Numbered from the stretch's first letter, positions 34,337-43,480 are shown. The stretch: DNA of 64,000 nucleotides from Natrialba hulunbeirensis JCM 10989 (GCF_000337575.1 NZ_AOIM01000037.1:1-64000); one strand, 5' to 3'. Program-made: numbers and translations. The notes: generated by a model not told the origin, from the sequence alone.

Positions 34337-34846
34337 CTACTTGTTCGCGTCTGTCGTCGTACCGGAGCGGACGACGACGGTATCTGCCGCCCGGTCGCCG
34401 ACGCGCTGTCCGGTCGACGAGACGCCAGCGGTGAGCAAGCCAACGGCGTAGATCAGCGGCGGGATGCCAAGGCCGTCGATGTACCGACAGAGGTTCCGAA
34501 CTGCGCTCGCTCGCAGCGTACACGGCTCACCGGCTTCTGTCGTAACCATCAATGAGCGGGCGACTTTCCCCGGTGTCCGACTGTATTTCCACTCGAAGAG
34601 GAACGTGTACGTGAGGTTGATCGGGATCAACAGCGCGAGCGAAATCGCGACTGCGACCGGGCCAAGCGCGCCGAACTGGGGAGACACGAGTAGCGCGATG
34701 TAGACGAGTGGAGCGACGAACAACACGTAACAGAGCAGGAGGTCGAGCAGGGCTGCCAGCGCACGGTCGGCCAGCAGCTGTCGACCGGCGGTCTCGAGAC
34801 GTGGCGTCGGCGGCTGGGAGGTCGGCCAGAGATCCGGAATCCTCAT
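34337..34846 (-). CDS. RDD family membrane protein
   Basis: This 169-residue protein has hydrophobic segments at about 29-53 and 60-86, and a weaker one near 125-145. The family residues are LADRALAALLDLLLCY (Arg-Asp region), then SRTPGKVARSLMV, and the closing TGQRVGDRAADTVVVR. RDD proteins may act in transport or as ion antiporters. The function here is unknown. It lies 82 bases before the sugar-binding protein gene's stop, in the same direction, but no shared role is evident. Confidence 0.85.
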   Translation of the reverse strand: MRIPDLWPTSQPPTPRLETAGRQLLADRALAALLDLLLCYVLFVAPLVYIALLVSPQFGALGPVAVAISLALLIPINLTYTFLFEWKYSRTPGKVARSLMVTTEAGEPCTLRASAVRNLCRYIDGLGIPPLIYAVGLLTAGVSSTGQRVGDRAADTVVVRSGTTTDANK

Positions 34847-34928
34847 CAGTATCAGTATCAGTACGACGACCGATTATCACGAGAGACCGTTGTTCGTTCG
34901 GTTTCGCCGCGATGGCGTCGGTGTGTCG

Positions 34929-36323
34929 TCACCAGCCACCAGTCAGCTCTTTGCCTTCCTCGAGGCGCTCTTCGGCCTGTTCTTTCGCGTCCGCGAGCGC
35001 TTCCTCGATATCCGCGTCGCCGACGATGATCTGGTTCATCATGTCCGCGTAGTGGTAGCCACTCAGGGCGTACTGCTCCGCACCGGTGGTCGGGCTCTCG
35101 TCGACGTTCTGGCCGTACGTCGGTACGATTTCCTCCTGAATCTGCTGGTTGATCTCGAGGTGCTCGGGCCACTCCTGGAAGTAGTCCAGGTTTTCGTAGG
35201 CATCGGAGGTAACCACGTCGTCGTACGCCGGCAACAGCCGCATCGGCTCCTGTTCGAACAGCGATGCCGTCCGCTCGATCGAGTCCGCATAGAGCCACTC
35301 GATGAACTCGACGGCACCATCGGGGTCGTCACCGTCCTCGAACACCATGTAGCCGTTGCCGGTCGGCAACGTCATGTACGACTCTTCGACCGGAATGTCA
35401 TTTCGCGGCAGCGGGGCGACAGCCGTGTTCTCTGCGATGGGGTCGATACCTTCGGCCGCCGCCACGCCCGCCGCCCAGCCGTTGACGTGGTACATCTGAC
35501 CGATACGGCCCTGTACCCACTGTTCGAGGGAGGTGCCCCAGTTCAGATTCGATGGGTCAGGCGAGTACTGGGACAGTTCCTCGAGGTACTCCAGGGCCTC
35601 GATCGCTTCCTCCTCTGGGACCCAGACTTCGACGTCGCCGTCTTCCATCTGGTGGGTGTCGACGCCGTTCTGGTAGAGGAACATCCAGAACAGCTCACGG
35701 CTCTGGCCGACGACGCCGGCCTGCGTCGCAAACCCACGGGTGCTGTCGAACTCCTCGGCTTCGTCGATGGCTTCGGCGTTCTCGACGAGTTCGTCCCAGG
35801 TTTCGGGCACCTCGAGGCCGAGTGCCTCGTAGATGTCCTCGCGGTAGACGAGGACGTTGGTGTAGCCGCCGTGAGAGACGTGAAACGTATCGCCCTGGCT
35901 GACGACGCCCTCCTCGTCTTCGAAGGTTTCGACGTTGATGTCGCCGTTTACCTCCTCGACGGCTGCCAGGGTGTCGGACATGGGCTGGAGCATGCCCTGT
36001 GCCCAGATGTCTGCGGCCGTGTAGAACGTCTCGACGTGGATGTCTGGCGGATCGTTGGCCTGAATCAGGTTCATCAGCCGCTCTTCGCTGTCGCCCTGAA
36101 AGCCCGCATACTCCGGGTTGACAGTGTTGTCGGTCTCGTCTTGGAACGCCGGAATGAGGTCGTTCTCCCACCGATCTTGCCAGCCCTCCGTGCTGTAATC
36201 GGTGTAGAAGTGGATCTCGTCGGATCCGTTCTCACCACCGAGACACCCTGCGATCGCTGCTGCCGTGCCTGCACCCGCTGCCCCCAGTAGCTGGCGTCGG
36301 GTGTGTAGGTTCTCTCTGCTCAC
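34929..36323 (-). CDS. ABC transporter sugar-binding lipoprotein (CUT1 type)
   Basis: This 464-residue extracellular solute-binding protein starts at GTG 36323, VSRENLHTRRQLLGAAGAG. The twin-arginine signal ends in the lipobox AGCLGG, so it is Tat-exported and lipid-anchored. The mature part shows family 1 features: IHFYTDYSTEGWQDRWENDLIPAFQ, NLIQANDPPDIHV, and a long domain with GYTNVLVYREDIYEALGLEVPETWDELVENAEAID. A TATA box 26 bases before the GTG supports this start over the upstream TTG. It faces two permease genes and an ATPase gene across a 345-base divergent region. The sugar is unknown. Confidence 0.93.
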   Translation of the reverse strand: MSRENLHTRRQLLGAAGAGTAAAIAGCLGGENGSDEIHFYTDYSTEGWQDRWENDLIPAFQDETDNTVNPEYAGFQGDSEERLMNLIQANDPPDIHVETFYTAADIWAQGMLQPMSDTLAAVEEVNGDINVETFEDEEGVVSQGDTFHVSHGGYTNVLVYREDIYEALGLEVPETWDELVENAEAIDEAEEFDSTRGFATQAGVVGQSRELFWMFLYQNGVDTHQMEDGDVEVWVPEEEAIEALEYLEELSQYSPDPSNLNWGTSLEQWVQGRIGQMYHVNGWAAGVAAAEGIDPIAENTAVAPLPRNDIPVEESYMTLPTGNGYMVFEDGDDPDGAVEFIEWLYADSIERTASLFEQEPMRLLPAYDDVVTSDAYENLDYFQEWPEHLEINQQIQEEIVPTYGQNVDESPTTGAEQYALSGYHYADMMNQIIVGDADIEEALADAKEQAEERLEEGKELTGGW

Positions 36324-36324
36324 G

Positions 36325-36337
36325 TGGTATGATACCA
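36325..36337. promoter_or_regulatory. Palindrome at the binding-protein start, candidate operator
   Basis: TGGTAT-G-ATACCA is a perfect 6-base inverted repeat ending one base before the GTG start and lying between it and the TATA box. A related half, AATACCA, occurs near 36639-36645 upstream of the permease gene. It would suit a sugar-responsive repressor; this is inference. Confidence 0.5.
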
Positions 36338-36343
36338 AGCTTC

Positions 36344-36353
36344 AATATATTAT
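36344..36353 (-). promoter_or_regulatory. TATA box of the sugar-binding protein gene
   Basis: ATAATATATT on the minus strand is centred 26 bases before the GTG at 36323, indicating a leaderless transcript starting at or next to the palindrome. Confidence 0.6.
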
Positions 36354-36668
36354 TCTTTGGGTTAGCAGAGTAACGGATGGATCGGCCTCAAGCTAACAAG
36401 ATAGACTAATTTGGAGGTACTCAGGAACGACGTTTGTCTATTCTGGAGTCTCGCAAAAGACTGGTAGAAACCGTAGCGTTCGTTTTCGGTATCTGCTGTG
36501 GCGGCTCCGCCACGTTCCTAAATCTTCCACCGTTCCACTCATACACTATTTTGATTTCCAACCTTTCTCTAATACTCGATTGTGCTTCCAGAATTCGCAA
36601 TCTGGGTCGAAACGATAACCAACCCGTCGAAGCGTTTAATACCAACAGGGCAGATGGTTAGGTAACAC
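36354..36668. other. AT-richer divergent region between binding protein and permeases
   Basis: No gene is supported. The stretch is much lower in GC than its surroundings. It holds a GTGGCGG/CGCCAC hairpin at 36498-36513 and TTTAATACC near 36635, about 30 bases before the permease ATG, a probable TATA box. Confidence 0.45.
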
Positions 36669-37613
36669 ATGGCAAGTGAAACGGTCGAATCGACAGCGGC
36701 CACCGACCGCCGGTCGGTTACCGAACGGCTTGGCCTCGATTCGGAGGCGATTCGAGGCTGGCTGACGGTGCTACCGGTGATCCTGTTGTACCTGTTCGTG
36801 GCCGTCACACCGATCGCGTTCGCGTTCTACGCCTCACTGTTCGAGATTCCACTCCTGGCGCCGGAGTGGACATTCACGGGGTTCTCGAACTACGTCGAGG
36901 TGTTGAACATGGGGTCGTTCTGGTCGGCGCTCTGGCTTGGTGGGCTGTTTATGGTAGGCAGCACCGTGTTACAGCTACTCGTCGGCCTCTGGATTGCTCT
37001 CGTATTGAACAAGATCAGCTACGGGCAGCGGTTCCTGACTGCTGTCGCGTTTACGGCGTATCTCGTCCCGACGGTCATCGTCGTCCTCATCGCGCTGTTC
37101 ATGTTCGACGTCGAGATCGGTGTTCTCCACATCGCCGGTTCGAACCTCGGACTATGGGGTGAGCGGACGTTCGCGCTTGGCGATCAGACGTGGGCGATGC
37201 CGCTCGTCGTCCTCATCGGCTCCTGGAAGTTCTCGATCTTCGTGACCATCTTCACGCTCGCGCAACTGCGTGCGATTCCGGAACGGTTCTACGAGGCCGC
37301 GAAGATCTGCGGTGCCTCCCGCTGGGAGATGTTCCGAGACATCACCCTCCCGCGGATCATGGGCGTGCTCCTGATCGCCGTCCTGCTGCGGGCGATCTTC
37401 ATGTTCAACAAATTCGACATCATCTGGATGCTGACCGAAGGCGGGCCCGCGGGCGCGACGACGACGCTCCCGATCCTCGCCTACCGGACCGCCTTCCTGG
37501 AGAACAGTTACGGACTCGCGAACGCGATGGCCGTGATCATGTTCATCTTCCTCGCAATCGGGGCCTACTGCTACTTCCGGGCGTTCAACCCGGCCAAGGA
37601 GGTGGACACATGA
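36669..37613 (+). CDS. Sugar ABC transporter permease (MalF/UgpA-like)
   Basis: This 314-residue membrane subunit has six predicted membrane segments after a polar N-terminus of about 35 residues. The cytoplasmic EAA loop, which contacts the ATPase, reads FYEAAKICGASRWEMFRDITLPRI. CUT1 permeases of this size import mono- or oligosaccharides or glycerol phosphates. It overlaps the second permease gene by four bases (ATGA), so the pair is co-translated. GTTTAATACC upstream is a likely promoter element. Confidence 0.93.
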   Translation: MASETVESTAATDRRSVTERLGLDSEAIRGWLTVLPVILLYLFVAVTPIAFAFYASLFEIPLLAPEWTFTGFSNYVEVLNMGSFWSALWLGGLFMVGSTVLQLLVGLWIALVLNKISYGQRFLTAVAFTAYLVPTVIVVLIALFMFDVEIGVLHIAGSNLGLWGERTFALGDQTWAMPLVVLIGSWKFSIFVTIFTLAQLRAIPERFYEAAKICGASRWEMFRDITLPRIMGVLLIAVLLRAIFMFNKFDIIWMLTEGGPAGATTTLPILAYRTAFLENSYGLANAMAVIMFIFLAIGAYCYFRAFNPAKEVDT

Positions 37614-38476
37614 GCGCACCGACCGAGAGCGAGCAGCGTCTCTCCTACGAGACGCGCGACCGACTCTATCAGGTCGCGCTGTACGGCAGCGCTGCGCTGT
37701 TTACGTTCATCATCCTGTTCCCGATCTACTGGATGGTCCAGAACGCGTTCACCGACAGCCAGGCGGTCATCACCGAGTTCGCCTGGTTCCCCTCGCCGGA
37801 GACGGTGACACTCGAGAACTTCAGCGTTCTGACTGCCGGTGCGGTACCGACGTACGTCATCAATACGATCGTCGTCACCATCGGAACGATCGTGCTGGTC
37901 GTTGCGGTGTCGCTCGTCGCGGGCTACGGCATGGCGCGGTTCCGGTTCAAGTACAAGGAGTCGTTCGCGCAGTTCCTACTGCTCGGCTACATGTTCAGTC
38001 CGATCGTGCTCGGCCTACCGCTGTACCTCATCTGGTCGGAAACCGGCCTGTTGAACGCACGGATCGGCCTCGTCATCGCCCTGTCGGCGATCTCGATGCC
38101 GTTTGCGGTCTGGCTCATGTGGAAGTACATCCAGACGATTCCCGAATCGATGGAGGAGAGCGCCTGGATCGCCGGGGCCTCGCGCTGGCGGACGTTCTGG
38201 GACGTGGTCGTTCCACAGACGAAGCCCGCAATCGTCGCCTGCGCGCTGTTCGCGTTCGCTATCGCGTGGAACGACTTCACGTTCGCTCAGATCCTGTTGC
38301 CGAGCCAGGACTCGACGACGTTCGCGCCGGGAATCATGCGCCTCATCGACCAGGGCGGGTACACCTCCTGGGGCGACATCATGGCGGTCTCGTTCCTGAT
38401 GACGATTCCGCCACTGCTGTTCGCGTACTTCCTGCAGGAGTACCTGCTGAAGGGATTCGAAGTTCGCACGCGCTGA
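37610..38476 (+). CDS. Sugar ABC transporter permease (MalG/UgpE-like)
   Basis: This 288-residue second permease has six membrane segments, with the EAA loop SMEESAWIAGASRWRTFWDVVVPQTKP. The first segment, QVALYGSAALFTFIILFPIYWMV, and the conserved QNAFTD after it are typical of the MalG branch. The start at 37610 overlaps the upstream stop. The large open frame further upstream is an off-frame shadow of the first permease. Confidence 0.93.
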   Translation: MSAPTESEQRLSYETRDRLYQVALYGSAALFTFIILFPIYWMVQNAFTDSQAVITEFAWFPSPETVTLENFSVLTAGAVPTYVINTIVVTIGTIVLVVAVSLVAGYGMARFRFKYKESFAQFLLLGYMFSPIVLGLPLYLIWSETGLLNARIGLVIALSAISMPFAVWLMWKYIQTIPESMEESAWIAGASRWRTFWDVVVPQTKPAIVACALFAFAIAWNDFTFAQILLPSQDSTTFAPGIMRLIDQGGYTSWGDIMAVSFLMTIPPLLFAYFLQEYLLKGFEVRTR

Positions 38477-38532
38477 CTGCTGACACCGACACAATCACAA
38501 CGAAACTACCCACGAAACTCACTTACGAGACA

Positions 38533-39621
38533 ATGACAGTCAATATCTCCAACATGACCCGGGTGTTCGATGCCCCGGACGGACGTATCGTTGCGGTCGA
38601 CGACCTCTCGCTCACCATCGACGATGGCGAGTTCCTCACCCTCGTCGGCCCCTCCGGCTGTGGAAAGACGACGACACTTCGCTGCGTCGCCGGCCTCGAC
38701 ACACCCACCTCCGGAACCATCACCGTCGACGACCGCGACGTGACGAACCTGCCACCACAGGAACGCGACGTGGCCCTACTCTTTCAAGACATTGCGCTCT
38801 ACCCGCACATGACCGTCCGCGAGAACATGGAGTACGGCCTGAAAATCGCCGGCGTTCCGGAGGACGAACGACGCGAAAGCATCGAGGAAGCCGCCGACCT
38901 CCTGCAGATTGGCGACCAGCTCGACAAGATGCCTGCCTCGCTCTCCGGCGGCCAGCAACAGCGGGTCGCACTCGGCCGCTCGCTCGTCCGTGACCCCTCC
39001 GTCTTCCTCTTCGACGAACCGATGAGCGATCTAGACGCCAAACTCAAGCGCGAACTCCGCCCGGTCGTCCAGCGCATCACCGACGAAATCGGCTGTCCCG
39101 TCCTCTACGTTACCCACGACCAGGAAGAGGCGATGACCATGTCCGATAGAGTCGCCATCATGGACGGCGGCGAACTCCAGCAGGCCGGTCCACCGAAAGA
39201 AGTCTACGACGAACCCACAAACGACTTCGTCGGCGAATTCATCGGCCAGCCGGCCATGGAGTTCTTCGACGCTCACGTCGAATCCGCAAACGGCACCGCG
39301 GCTGTCGCCCTCGGCGGCCACACCATCTCCCTCGACGCCAGCGCGGACCAACTCGAGGGCTACGTCGACCGCGACGTTCGCGTCGGCGTTCGCCCCCAGC
39401 ATATCACCGTCGCAGACGCGACAGAGGGAATCGAAGCGGAGCACGTCCTGGACGAACCACTCGGCGACGAGACCCACAGCCTGTTCGAGACCGAGTACGG
39501 GAACGTCACCGTCGTCACGCACGCGGATTTCGACGGTGACGACGGCGGCGAGTACGGACTGGTACTCGAACGCTCGGAGACACAACTGTTCGATCCGGCG
39601 TCTGGCGTTCGCATTTTCTAG
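38533..39621 (+). CDS. Sugar ABC transporter ATP-binding protein (MalK/UgpC-like)
   Basis: This 362-residue ATPase has Walker A GPSGCGKTT near residue 39, the signature LSGGQQQR and Walker B SVFLFDEPMSDLD. The switch His is in YVTHDQEEAMTM. Residues about 240-362 form the regulatory TOBE-like domain (DRDVRVGVRPQHITVADA) characteristic of MalK/UgpC. It is 56 bases after the second permease in the same direction and completes the transporter with 34929-39621. The start at 38533 gives MTVNISNMTRVF; the longer frame is shadow. Confidence 0.94.
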   Translation: MTVNISNMTRVFDAPDGRIVAVDDLSLTIDDGEFLTLVGPSGCGKTTTLRCVAGLDTPTSGTITVDDRDVTNLPPQERDVALLFQDIALYPHMTVRENMEYGLKIAGVPEDERRESIEEAADLLQIGDQLDKMPASLSGGQQQRVALGRSLVRDPSVFLFDEPMSDLDAKLKRELRPVVQRITDEIGCPVLYVTHDQEEAMTMSDRVAIMDGGELQQAGPPKEVYDEPTNDFVGEFIGQPAMEFFDAHVESANGTAAVALGGHTISLDASADQLEGYVDRDVRVGVRPQHITVADATEGIEAEHVLDEPLGDETHSLFETEYGNVTVVTHADFDGDDGGEYGLVLERSETQLFDPASGVRIF

Positions 39622-39764
39622 CAGGGAAACTGTGGCCCCGTGCATTCGAGCCGACACCTGTCGTCTCGTCGCCGGTGGTTGATGTGTGGTATCACGTGAC
39701 AAACTTTATGAGCGCATCCCACGTAGTGTTGGGCGAGGGCCGACGAAATCGGTCCAGTATCGCA

Positions 39765-40082
39765 ATGAGTACCCCACCATCGGAAACTGAACACCACGAC
39801 GTCACGCTCTCCAGAGAAGAGGAATGGGTCGTCCACCACTCGCTCGTCGACCGAGTCGACGACGCGCTCGACGAGGAGTCGACACCACCATCGTGGACAC
39901 TCTCCCTGGTCGACACAGTCGAGTCAAACGACGAGACAGAACAGTTCACTACAGCACAGATTCGACGACTCACGACGCTGTTAACCGAGTACGTCGACCG
40001 CGAGGAGACACCGTCGCGAGACGTCGAGCACGGGCGCGCTGCCATCGACCGACTGGACGGGGTACTCGAGTCCCGTGGCTAG
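39765..40082 (+). CDS. Small acidic protein, unknown (conserved-looking)
   Basis: This 105-residue protein is not firmly recognised. It is soluble, very acidic and mostly helical: LSREEEWVVHHSLVDRVDDAL, then FTTAQIRRLTTLLTEYVDREETP. Such helical haloarchaeal proteins of about 100 residues are common and unassigned. The ATG at 39765 (MSTPPSETEHHDVTL) is preferred over an earlier in-frame ATG at 39675. Confidence 0.6.
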   Translation: MSTPPSETEHHDVTLSREEEWVVHHSLVDRVDDALDEESTPPSWTLSLVDTVESNDETEQFTTAQIRRLTTLLTEYVDREETPSRDVEHGRAAIDRLDGVLESRG

Positions 40083-40199
40083 CTCACCGGTCGCACTCGA
40101 GTAGAACGAGTTGGGGGCCTCCAATGAGCCGTAATCGTATTTTTCCGAACGGTGTTGTTGTCGCTTCGAGCGCTGTGCAGTACTGATTCGACTGGCGAT

Positions 40200-40592
40200 C
40201 TACGGTCGGGTCGTCGCCCACACTGCCGTAACCGCGAGCAGTGCTGCCGGGAACAGTGGCAAGATGAGGAGTGCAACGAAGTAGTTGAGCGTCGGCGGCC
40301 AGAGCAGGATCGAGATCGGAGCGACGAGGAACGCGACGATGATTACGCCGACGAGCACCCAGCCACGCCAGTCAAAGTCACGGTCGACCGTCGCGGGATT
40401 TTGCGGATTTTCAGTCCAGTCCGGGCCGGTTTCGTCGGCGCTGTCGCCGGTTTTGTTCGTGGCGTTGGCCGCCCCGTCGCTGTCACCGTCGCCGTCAACG
40501 TCACCGTCGAACGCAGATGGATCGTGGACGTAGCTGCCGTCGTCGCTCGAGGTCACAGTGGAGGCTTTCGGCTCGGTGATGAAAGCACTCAC
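40200..40592 (-). CDS. Membrane protein with acidic N-terminal region, unknown
   Basis: This 130-residue protein has a disordered Asp/Gly/Ser-rich N-terminal half (about 1-70). Two hydrophobic segments follow: WRGWVLVGVIIVAFLVAPISI and YFVALLILPLFPAALLAVTAV. The DWRGW motif before the first helix recurs in haloarchaeal proteins of this layout (recalled). The function is unknown. It lies 48 bases upstream of the alcohol dehydrogenase stop on the same strand. Confidence 0.6.
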   Translation of the reverse strand: MSAFITEPKASTVTSSDDGSYVHDPSAFDGDVDGDGDSDGAANATNKTGDSADETGPDWTENPQNPATVDRDFDWRGWVLVGVIIVAFLVAPISILLWPPTLNYFVALLILPLFPAALLAVTAVWATTRP

Positions 40593-40640
40593 GGTTCACC
40601 GGTGTGGGTGGCTGACGTGCCGGGCTGCCGGTCGTTCGCC

Positions 40641-41681
40641 TCAGAGTTCGCTATCCGGGCGCACGACAACTTTGCCAAAGCCTTCCCGCCCCTCAATAAT
40701 TTCGTGGGCGCGGGCAGTCTGACTCATCGGCAGTACCTCGCGGATCGCGGGTGTGAACGTGCCGTCCCAGACGAGTTCCATGACGTCGTCGACCTGTCCG
40801 GGCGAGCCCATCGTTGAGCCGATGATCTGGAGCTGGTTCCAGAAGATGCGCGGGATGTCGGTCTCTGGGTTACCGCCGGCCGTGCCGCCGCAGGTGACCA
40901 GGCGGCCGTTCTTCGCGAGGCTCTTGATCGAATCCCGCCAGGTGCCAGCGCCGATGTAGTCGACGACGACATCGACGCCACGGTTGCCGGTTTCGCTGCG
41001 GACCCACTCCGCGAAGTTCTGCTCCTCGTAGTTGACCACGTGGTCCGCGCCGTGTTCGCGGGCGTACTGGAGTTTGTCCTCGGTGCTGCCCGTCGCGTAT
41101 ACCTCCGCACCGGCGTAGTCTGCAATCTGCAGAGCAGCGTGGCCGACGCCGCCGCTCGCACCGAGGACGAGTACCTTCTCGCCGGCCTCGATGTCCGCGC
41201 GGTCGATCAGCATTCGCCAGGCGGTCTGGAAGACGAGCGAGGACGCCCCCGCAGTGATCCAGTCGACGTGTTCGGGGACGGGGATCAGGTTATCCTCGGG
41301 AACGGTGGCATACTCCGAGTGGACGCCGGTCACGTGCTCGCCGAGGAGATGGAAGTTCACGCACAGCGTGGGGTCGCCGCTGCGGCAGAACTCGCAGTGA
41401 CCGCAGTTGACGCCCGCGGTCACCGCGACGCGGTCGCCGGGTTCGAAGCGGGAGACATCCTCGCCGACGGCCTCGACGACACCCGCAGCGTCGCTCCCGG
41501 GGACGTGTGGGAGCTCGAGATCGAGCGTCGGCAGGCCGCGCCGAACCCACACGTCGAGGTGGTTGAGCGCGCCGGCTTTGACGTCGACGAGCACGTCGTT
41601 GCGGCCCACCTGGGGGTCGGGGTACTCGCCGTACTCGATGCCGTCGGTCCCGCCGTGTGCGGTGATCTTGACTGCCTGCAT
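40641..41681 (-). CDS. Zinc-type alcohol dehydrogenase / quinone reductase family
   Basis: This 346-residue medium-chain dehydrogenase has GALNHLDVWVRRGLP, HVPGSDAAGVVEAVGEDVSRFEPGDRV and NCGHCEFCRSGDPTLC. The last holds the four structural-zinc Cys residues. The nucleotide motif is VLVLGASGGVGHAALQIADYAGAEVYAT. The catalytic-zinc Cys of classical enzymes is Asn in LNHLDVW, which points to the quinone-reductase-like branch. The start at 41681 (MQAVKITAHGGTDGIEYGE) is standard. The substrate is not determined. Confidence 0.9.
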   Translation of the reverse strand: MQAVKITAHGGTDGIEYGEYPDPQVGRNDVLVDVKAGALNHLDVWVRRGLPTLDLELPHVPGSDAAGVVEAVGEDVSRFEPGDRVAVTAGVNCGHCEFCRSGDPTLCVNFHLLGEHVTGVHSEYATVPEDNLIPVPEHVDWITAGASSLVFQTAWRMLIDRADIEAGEKVLVLGASGGVGHAALQIADYAGAEVYATGSTEDKLQYAREHGADHVVNYEEQNFAEWVRSETGNRGVDVVVDYIGAGTWRDSIKSLAKNGRLVTCGGTAGGNPETDIPRIFWNQLQIIGSTMGSPGQVDDVMELVWDGTFTPAIREVLPMSQTARAHEIIEGREGFGKVVVRPDSEL

Positions 41682-41853
41682 AGGTACAGATAGTTCGAAA
41701 CAGTGGCATAACAGTTGTGAACCTGATGGGATGTCCCTAATTCCCACACACCTATCGAGAACGATCGCTTCACAGTACCGATCTGTTCGATACAGCCTCC
41801 ACCTGTGACGATGGTCGTTCGACGCGGGCACAGACGCTCGCCACCGACTGCAG

Positions 41854-41889
41854 ACACACCGTACACACCGTACACACCGTACACACCGT
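41854..41889. repeat. Tandem 9-base repeat, 4 copies, upstream of moaB
   Basis: ACACACCGT is repeated four times without interruption. It lies about 35 bases upstream of the moaB TATA-like element and outside any supported gene. Confidence 0.9.
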
Positions 41890-41951
41890 CACCGCCGCCT
41901 CATCACACCGACAAGAACCAGTGTTTTACCCACCGGCGGTCAATGCGGCCC

Positions 41952-42662
41952 ATGAACGAGTCGAGCGAGTCACCGTCAGAGTCATCACCAGCCGATACAG
42001 CCGCCGAATCGACGACTGAGGTGACCGAGGCAACCGAGACCCCAAACACGCTCGGCATCGGACTCGTCACCGTCGCCGACGACCGGACACTCGAGTCCGA
42101 CGCCGCTGGCGAAGCGCTCATGTCGACGTTCACCGAGGCGAGCCACGAGGTAGTGATGCGCGAGCACGTCGGCCGCGGACACGACACCGTTCAGTCGATC
42201 GTCTCGCGGGTGATCGACCGCGATGACGTAGACGTGGTCGTCACGGCAGGAGCGACGAGTATCGAACCGAACGATATCACGATCGAGGCGGTTCAGCCCC
42301 TCATTGAAAAGCCGCTGCCCACGTTCAGTGAGCTGTTTACCCACCTTTCCTACGAGGCACACGGCAGCCGCGCTGTCGGCGCACGGACGATCGGCGGCGT
42401 CACCGAGGAGACGCTTATTTTCTGTCTTCCCGGTAACGCGGACGCGGCCGAACTCGCGGCGACGGAGATTCTTGTACCAGAGGGCCCGCATCTCGTCGAA
42501 CTCGCACGAGACGGGAACGACGAGGGCGATGAGGACGACGAGGGTGACGAGGGCAACGAGGACGGTCCGGCAGACACCGACGAAACCGCTGCTGAGTCGA
42601 ACGAATCATCAACTACTGAATCGGATGCGACGGCCGGACCGAACGGTGGTGAGGACGTATGA
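41952..42662 (+). CDS. moaB: MoaB/MogA family molybdenum cofactor protein with acidic extensions
   Basis: This 236-residue protein has a MoaB core (about 37-180). LGIGLVTVADDRTLESDAAGE comes first, then VVVTAGATSIEPNDITIEAVQPLI. The latter is a variant of the GGTG molybdopterin-binding loop, with Ala in place of one Gly. ELFTHLSYEAHGSRAVGARTIGGV and IFCLPGNADAAEL follow. It adenylates or binds molybdopterin in cofactor assembly. The first 30 residues are Ser/Glu/Thr-rich, and the last 55 are a long acidic tail. GTTTTACC about 26 bases before ATG 41952 supports this start; ATG 41943 is an alternative. It overlaps the next gene by four bases. Confidence 0.88.
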   Translation: MNESSESPSESSPADTAAESTTEVTEATETPNTLGIGLVTVADDRTLESDAAGEALMSTFTEASHEVVMREHVGRGHDTVQSIVSRVIDRDDVDVVVTAGATSIEPNDITIEAVQPLIEKPLPTFSELFTHLSYEAHGSRAVGARTIGGVTEETLIFCLPGNADAAELAATEILVPEGPHLVELARDGNDEGDEDDEGDEGNEDGPADTDETAAESNESSTTESDATAGPNGGEDV

Positions 42663-43459
42663 GCGACGAACAGGTCACCGGTGACGATGAACGAGTGCAG
42701 TCGACACCGGCCGACGGCGACCGATCGAAAGACACGATCCGCGAACGCGTCTGGGACGAACTCGAGGACAGCGGCGTCGCACGGTTCCCGTTTCCACCCC
42801 ACGGCCGGATTCCGAACTTCGAGGCCGCGAAATCCGCCGCCGAGCGCCTGGCAGCCCAGCCGGAGTGGGAGCACGCGACGACGATCAAGGCGAACCCTGA
42901 CGCGCCACAGCTCCCGGTTCGCCGACGCGCGCTGCGCGACGGCAAAACCGTGTACATGGCAGTGCCACGGCTGCGCGACGAGGAATGTTTCCTGAAACTC
43001 GATCCCGACGAACTCGACGACTACGACGCGGCCACCACGGTTTCCGGCTCGTCGACACACGGCGAGAAGGTCGGCCCCGAGGCGGTCGACGAAATCGATC
43101 TGATCGTCTCCGGAAGCGTCGGTGTTCGTGCCGACCCCACGTTCGATCCCGCAGACGGTGGCCGCATCGGTAAAGGCGAAGGCTACAGCGACCTCGAGTT
43201 CGCTGTGCTCTTCGAATTCGGACTCGTCGACGCGGATACGCCCGTCGCGACGACGGTCCACGAGCGCCAACTGCTGACGGCCACCGAGGCCGGGACACTC
43301 GAGTTGGACGACCACGACGTGCCGATGGAGCTGGTCGTCACGCCAGAGCGAGTGCTGCGACCAGGTGGTGGCGAGAAACCGGACGGGCTCGACTGGGAGG
43401 CGCTCTCCGAAGAGCGGCTTGCGGAGATTCCGGTCCTCGAGCGCGTCCGGTCGTCGTGA
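42659..43459 (+). CDS. 5-Formyltetrahydrofolate cyclo-ligase family protein
   Basis: This 266-residue protein shows the MTHFS signature: GRIGKGEGYSDLEFAVLFEFG, the substrate and ATP loop, and the preceding IDLIVSGSVGVRADPTFDPADG. The N-terminal ERVWDELEDSGVARFPFPPHGRIPN fits the archaeal branch. The enzyme converts 5-formyl-THF to 5,10-methenyl-THF using ATP. In an archaeon the exact C1 carrier may differ. It overlaps moaB (ATGA), suggesting co-expression of folate and molybdopterin functions. Confidence 0.9.
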   Translation: MSDEQVTGDDERVQSTPADGDRSKDTIRERVWDELEDSGVARFPFPPHGRIPNFEAAKSAAERLAAQPEWEHATTIKANPDAPQLPVRRRALRDGKTVYMAVPRLRDEECFLKLDPDELDDYDAATTVSGSSTHGEKVGPEAVDEIDLIVSGSVGVRADPTFDPADGGRIGKGEGYSDLEFAVLFEFGLVDADTPVATTVHERQLLTATEAGTLELDDHDVPMELVVTPERVLRPGGGEKPDGLDWEALSEERLAEIPVLERVRSS

Positions 43460-43480
43460 TCGACGCGGGTTGCAACAGCT

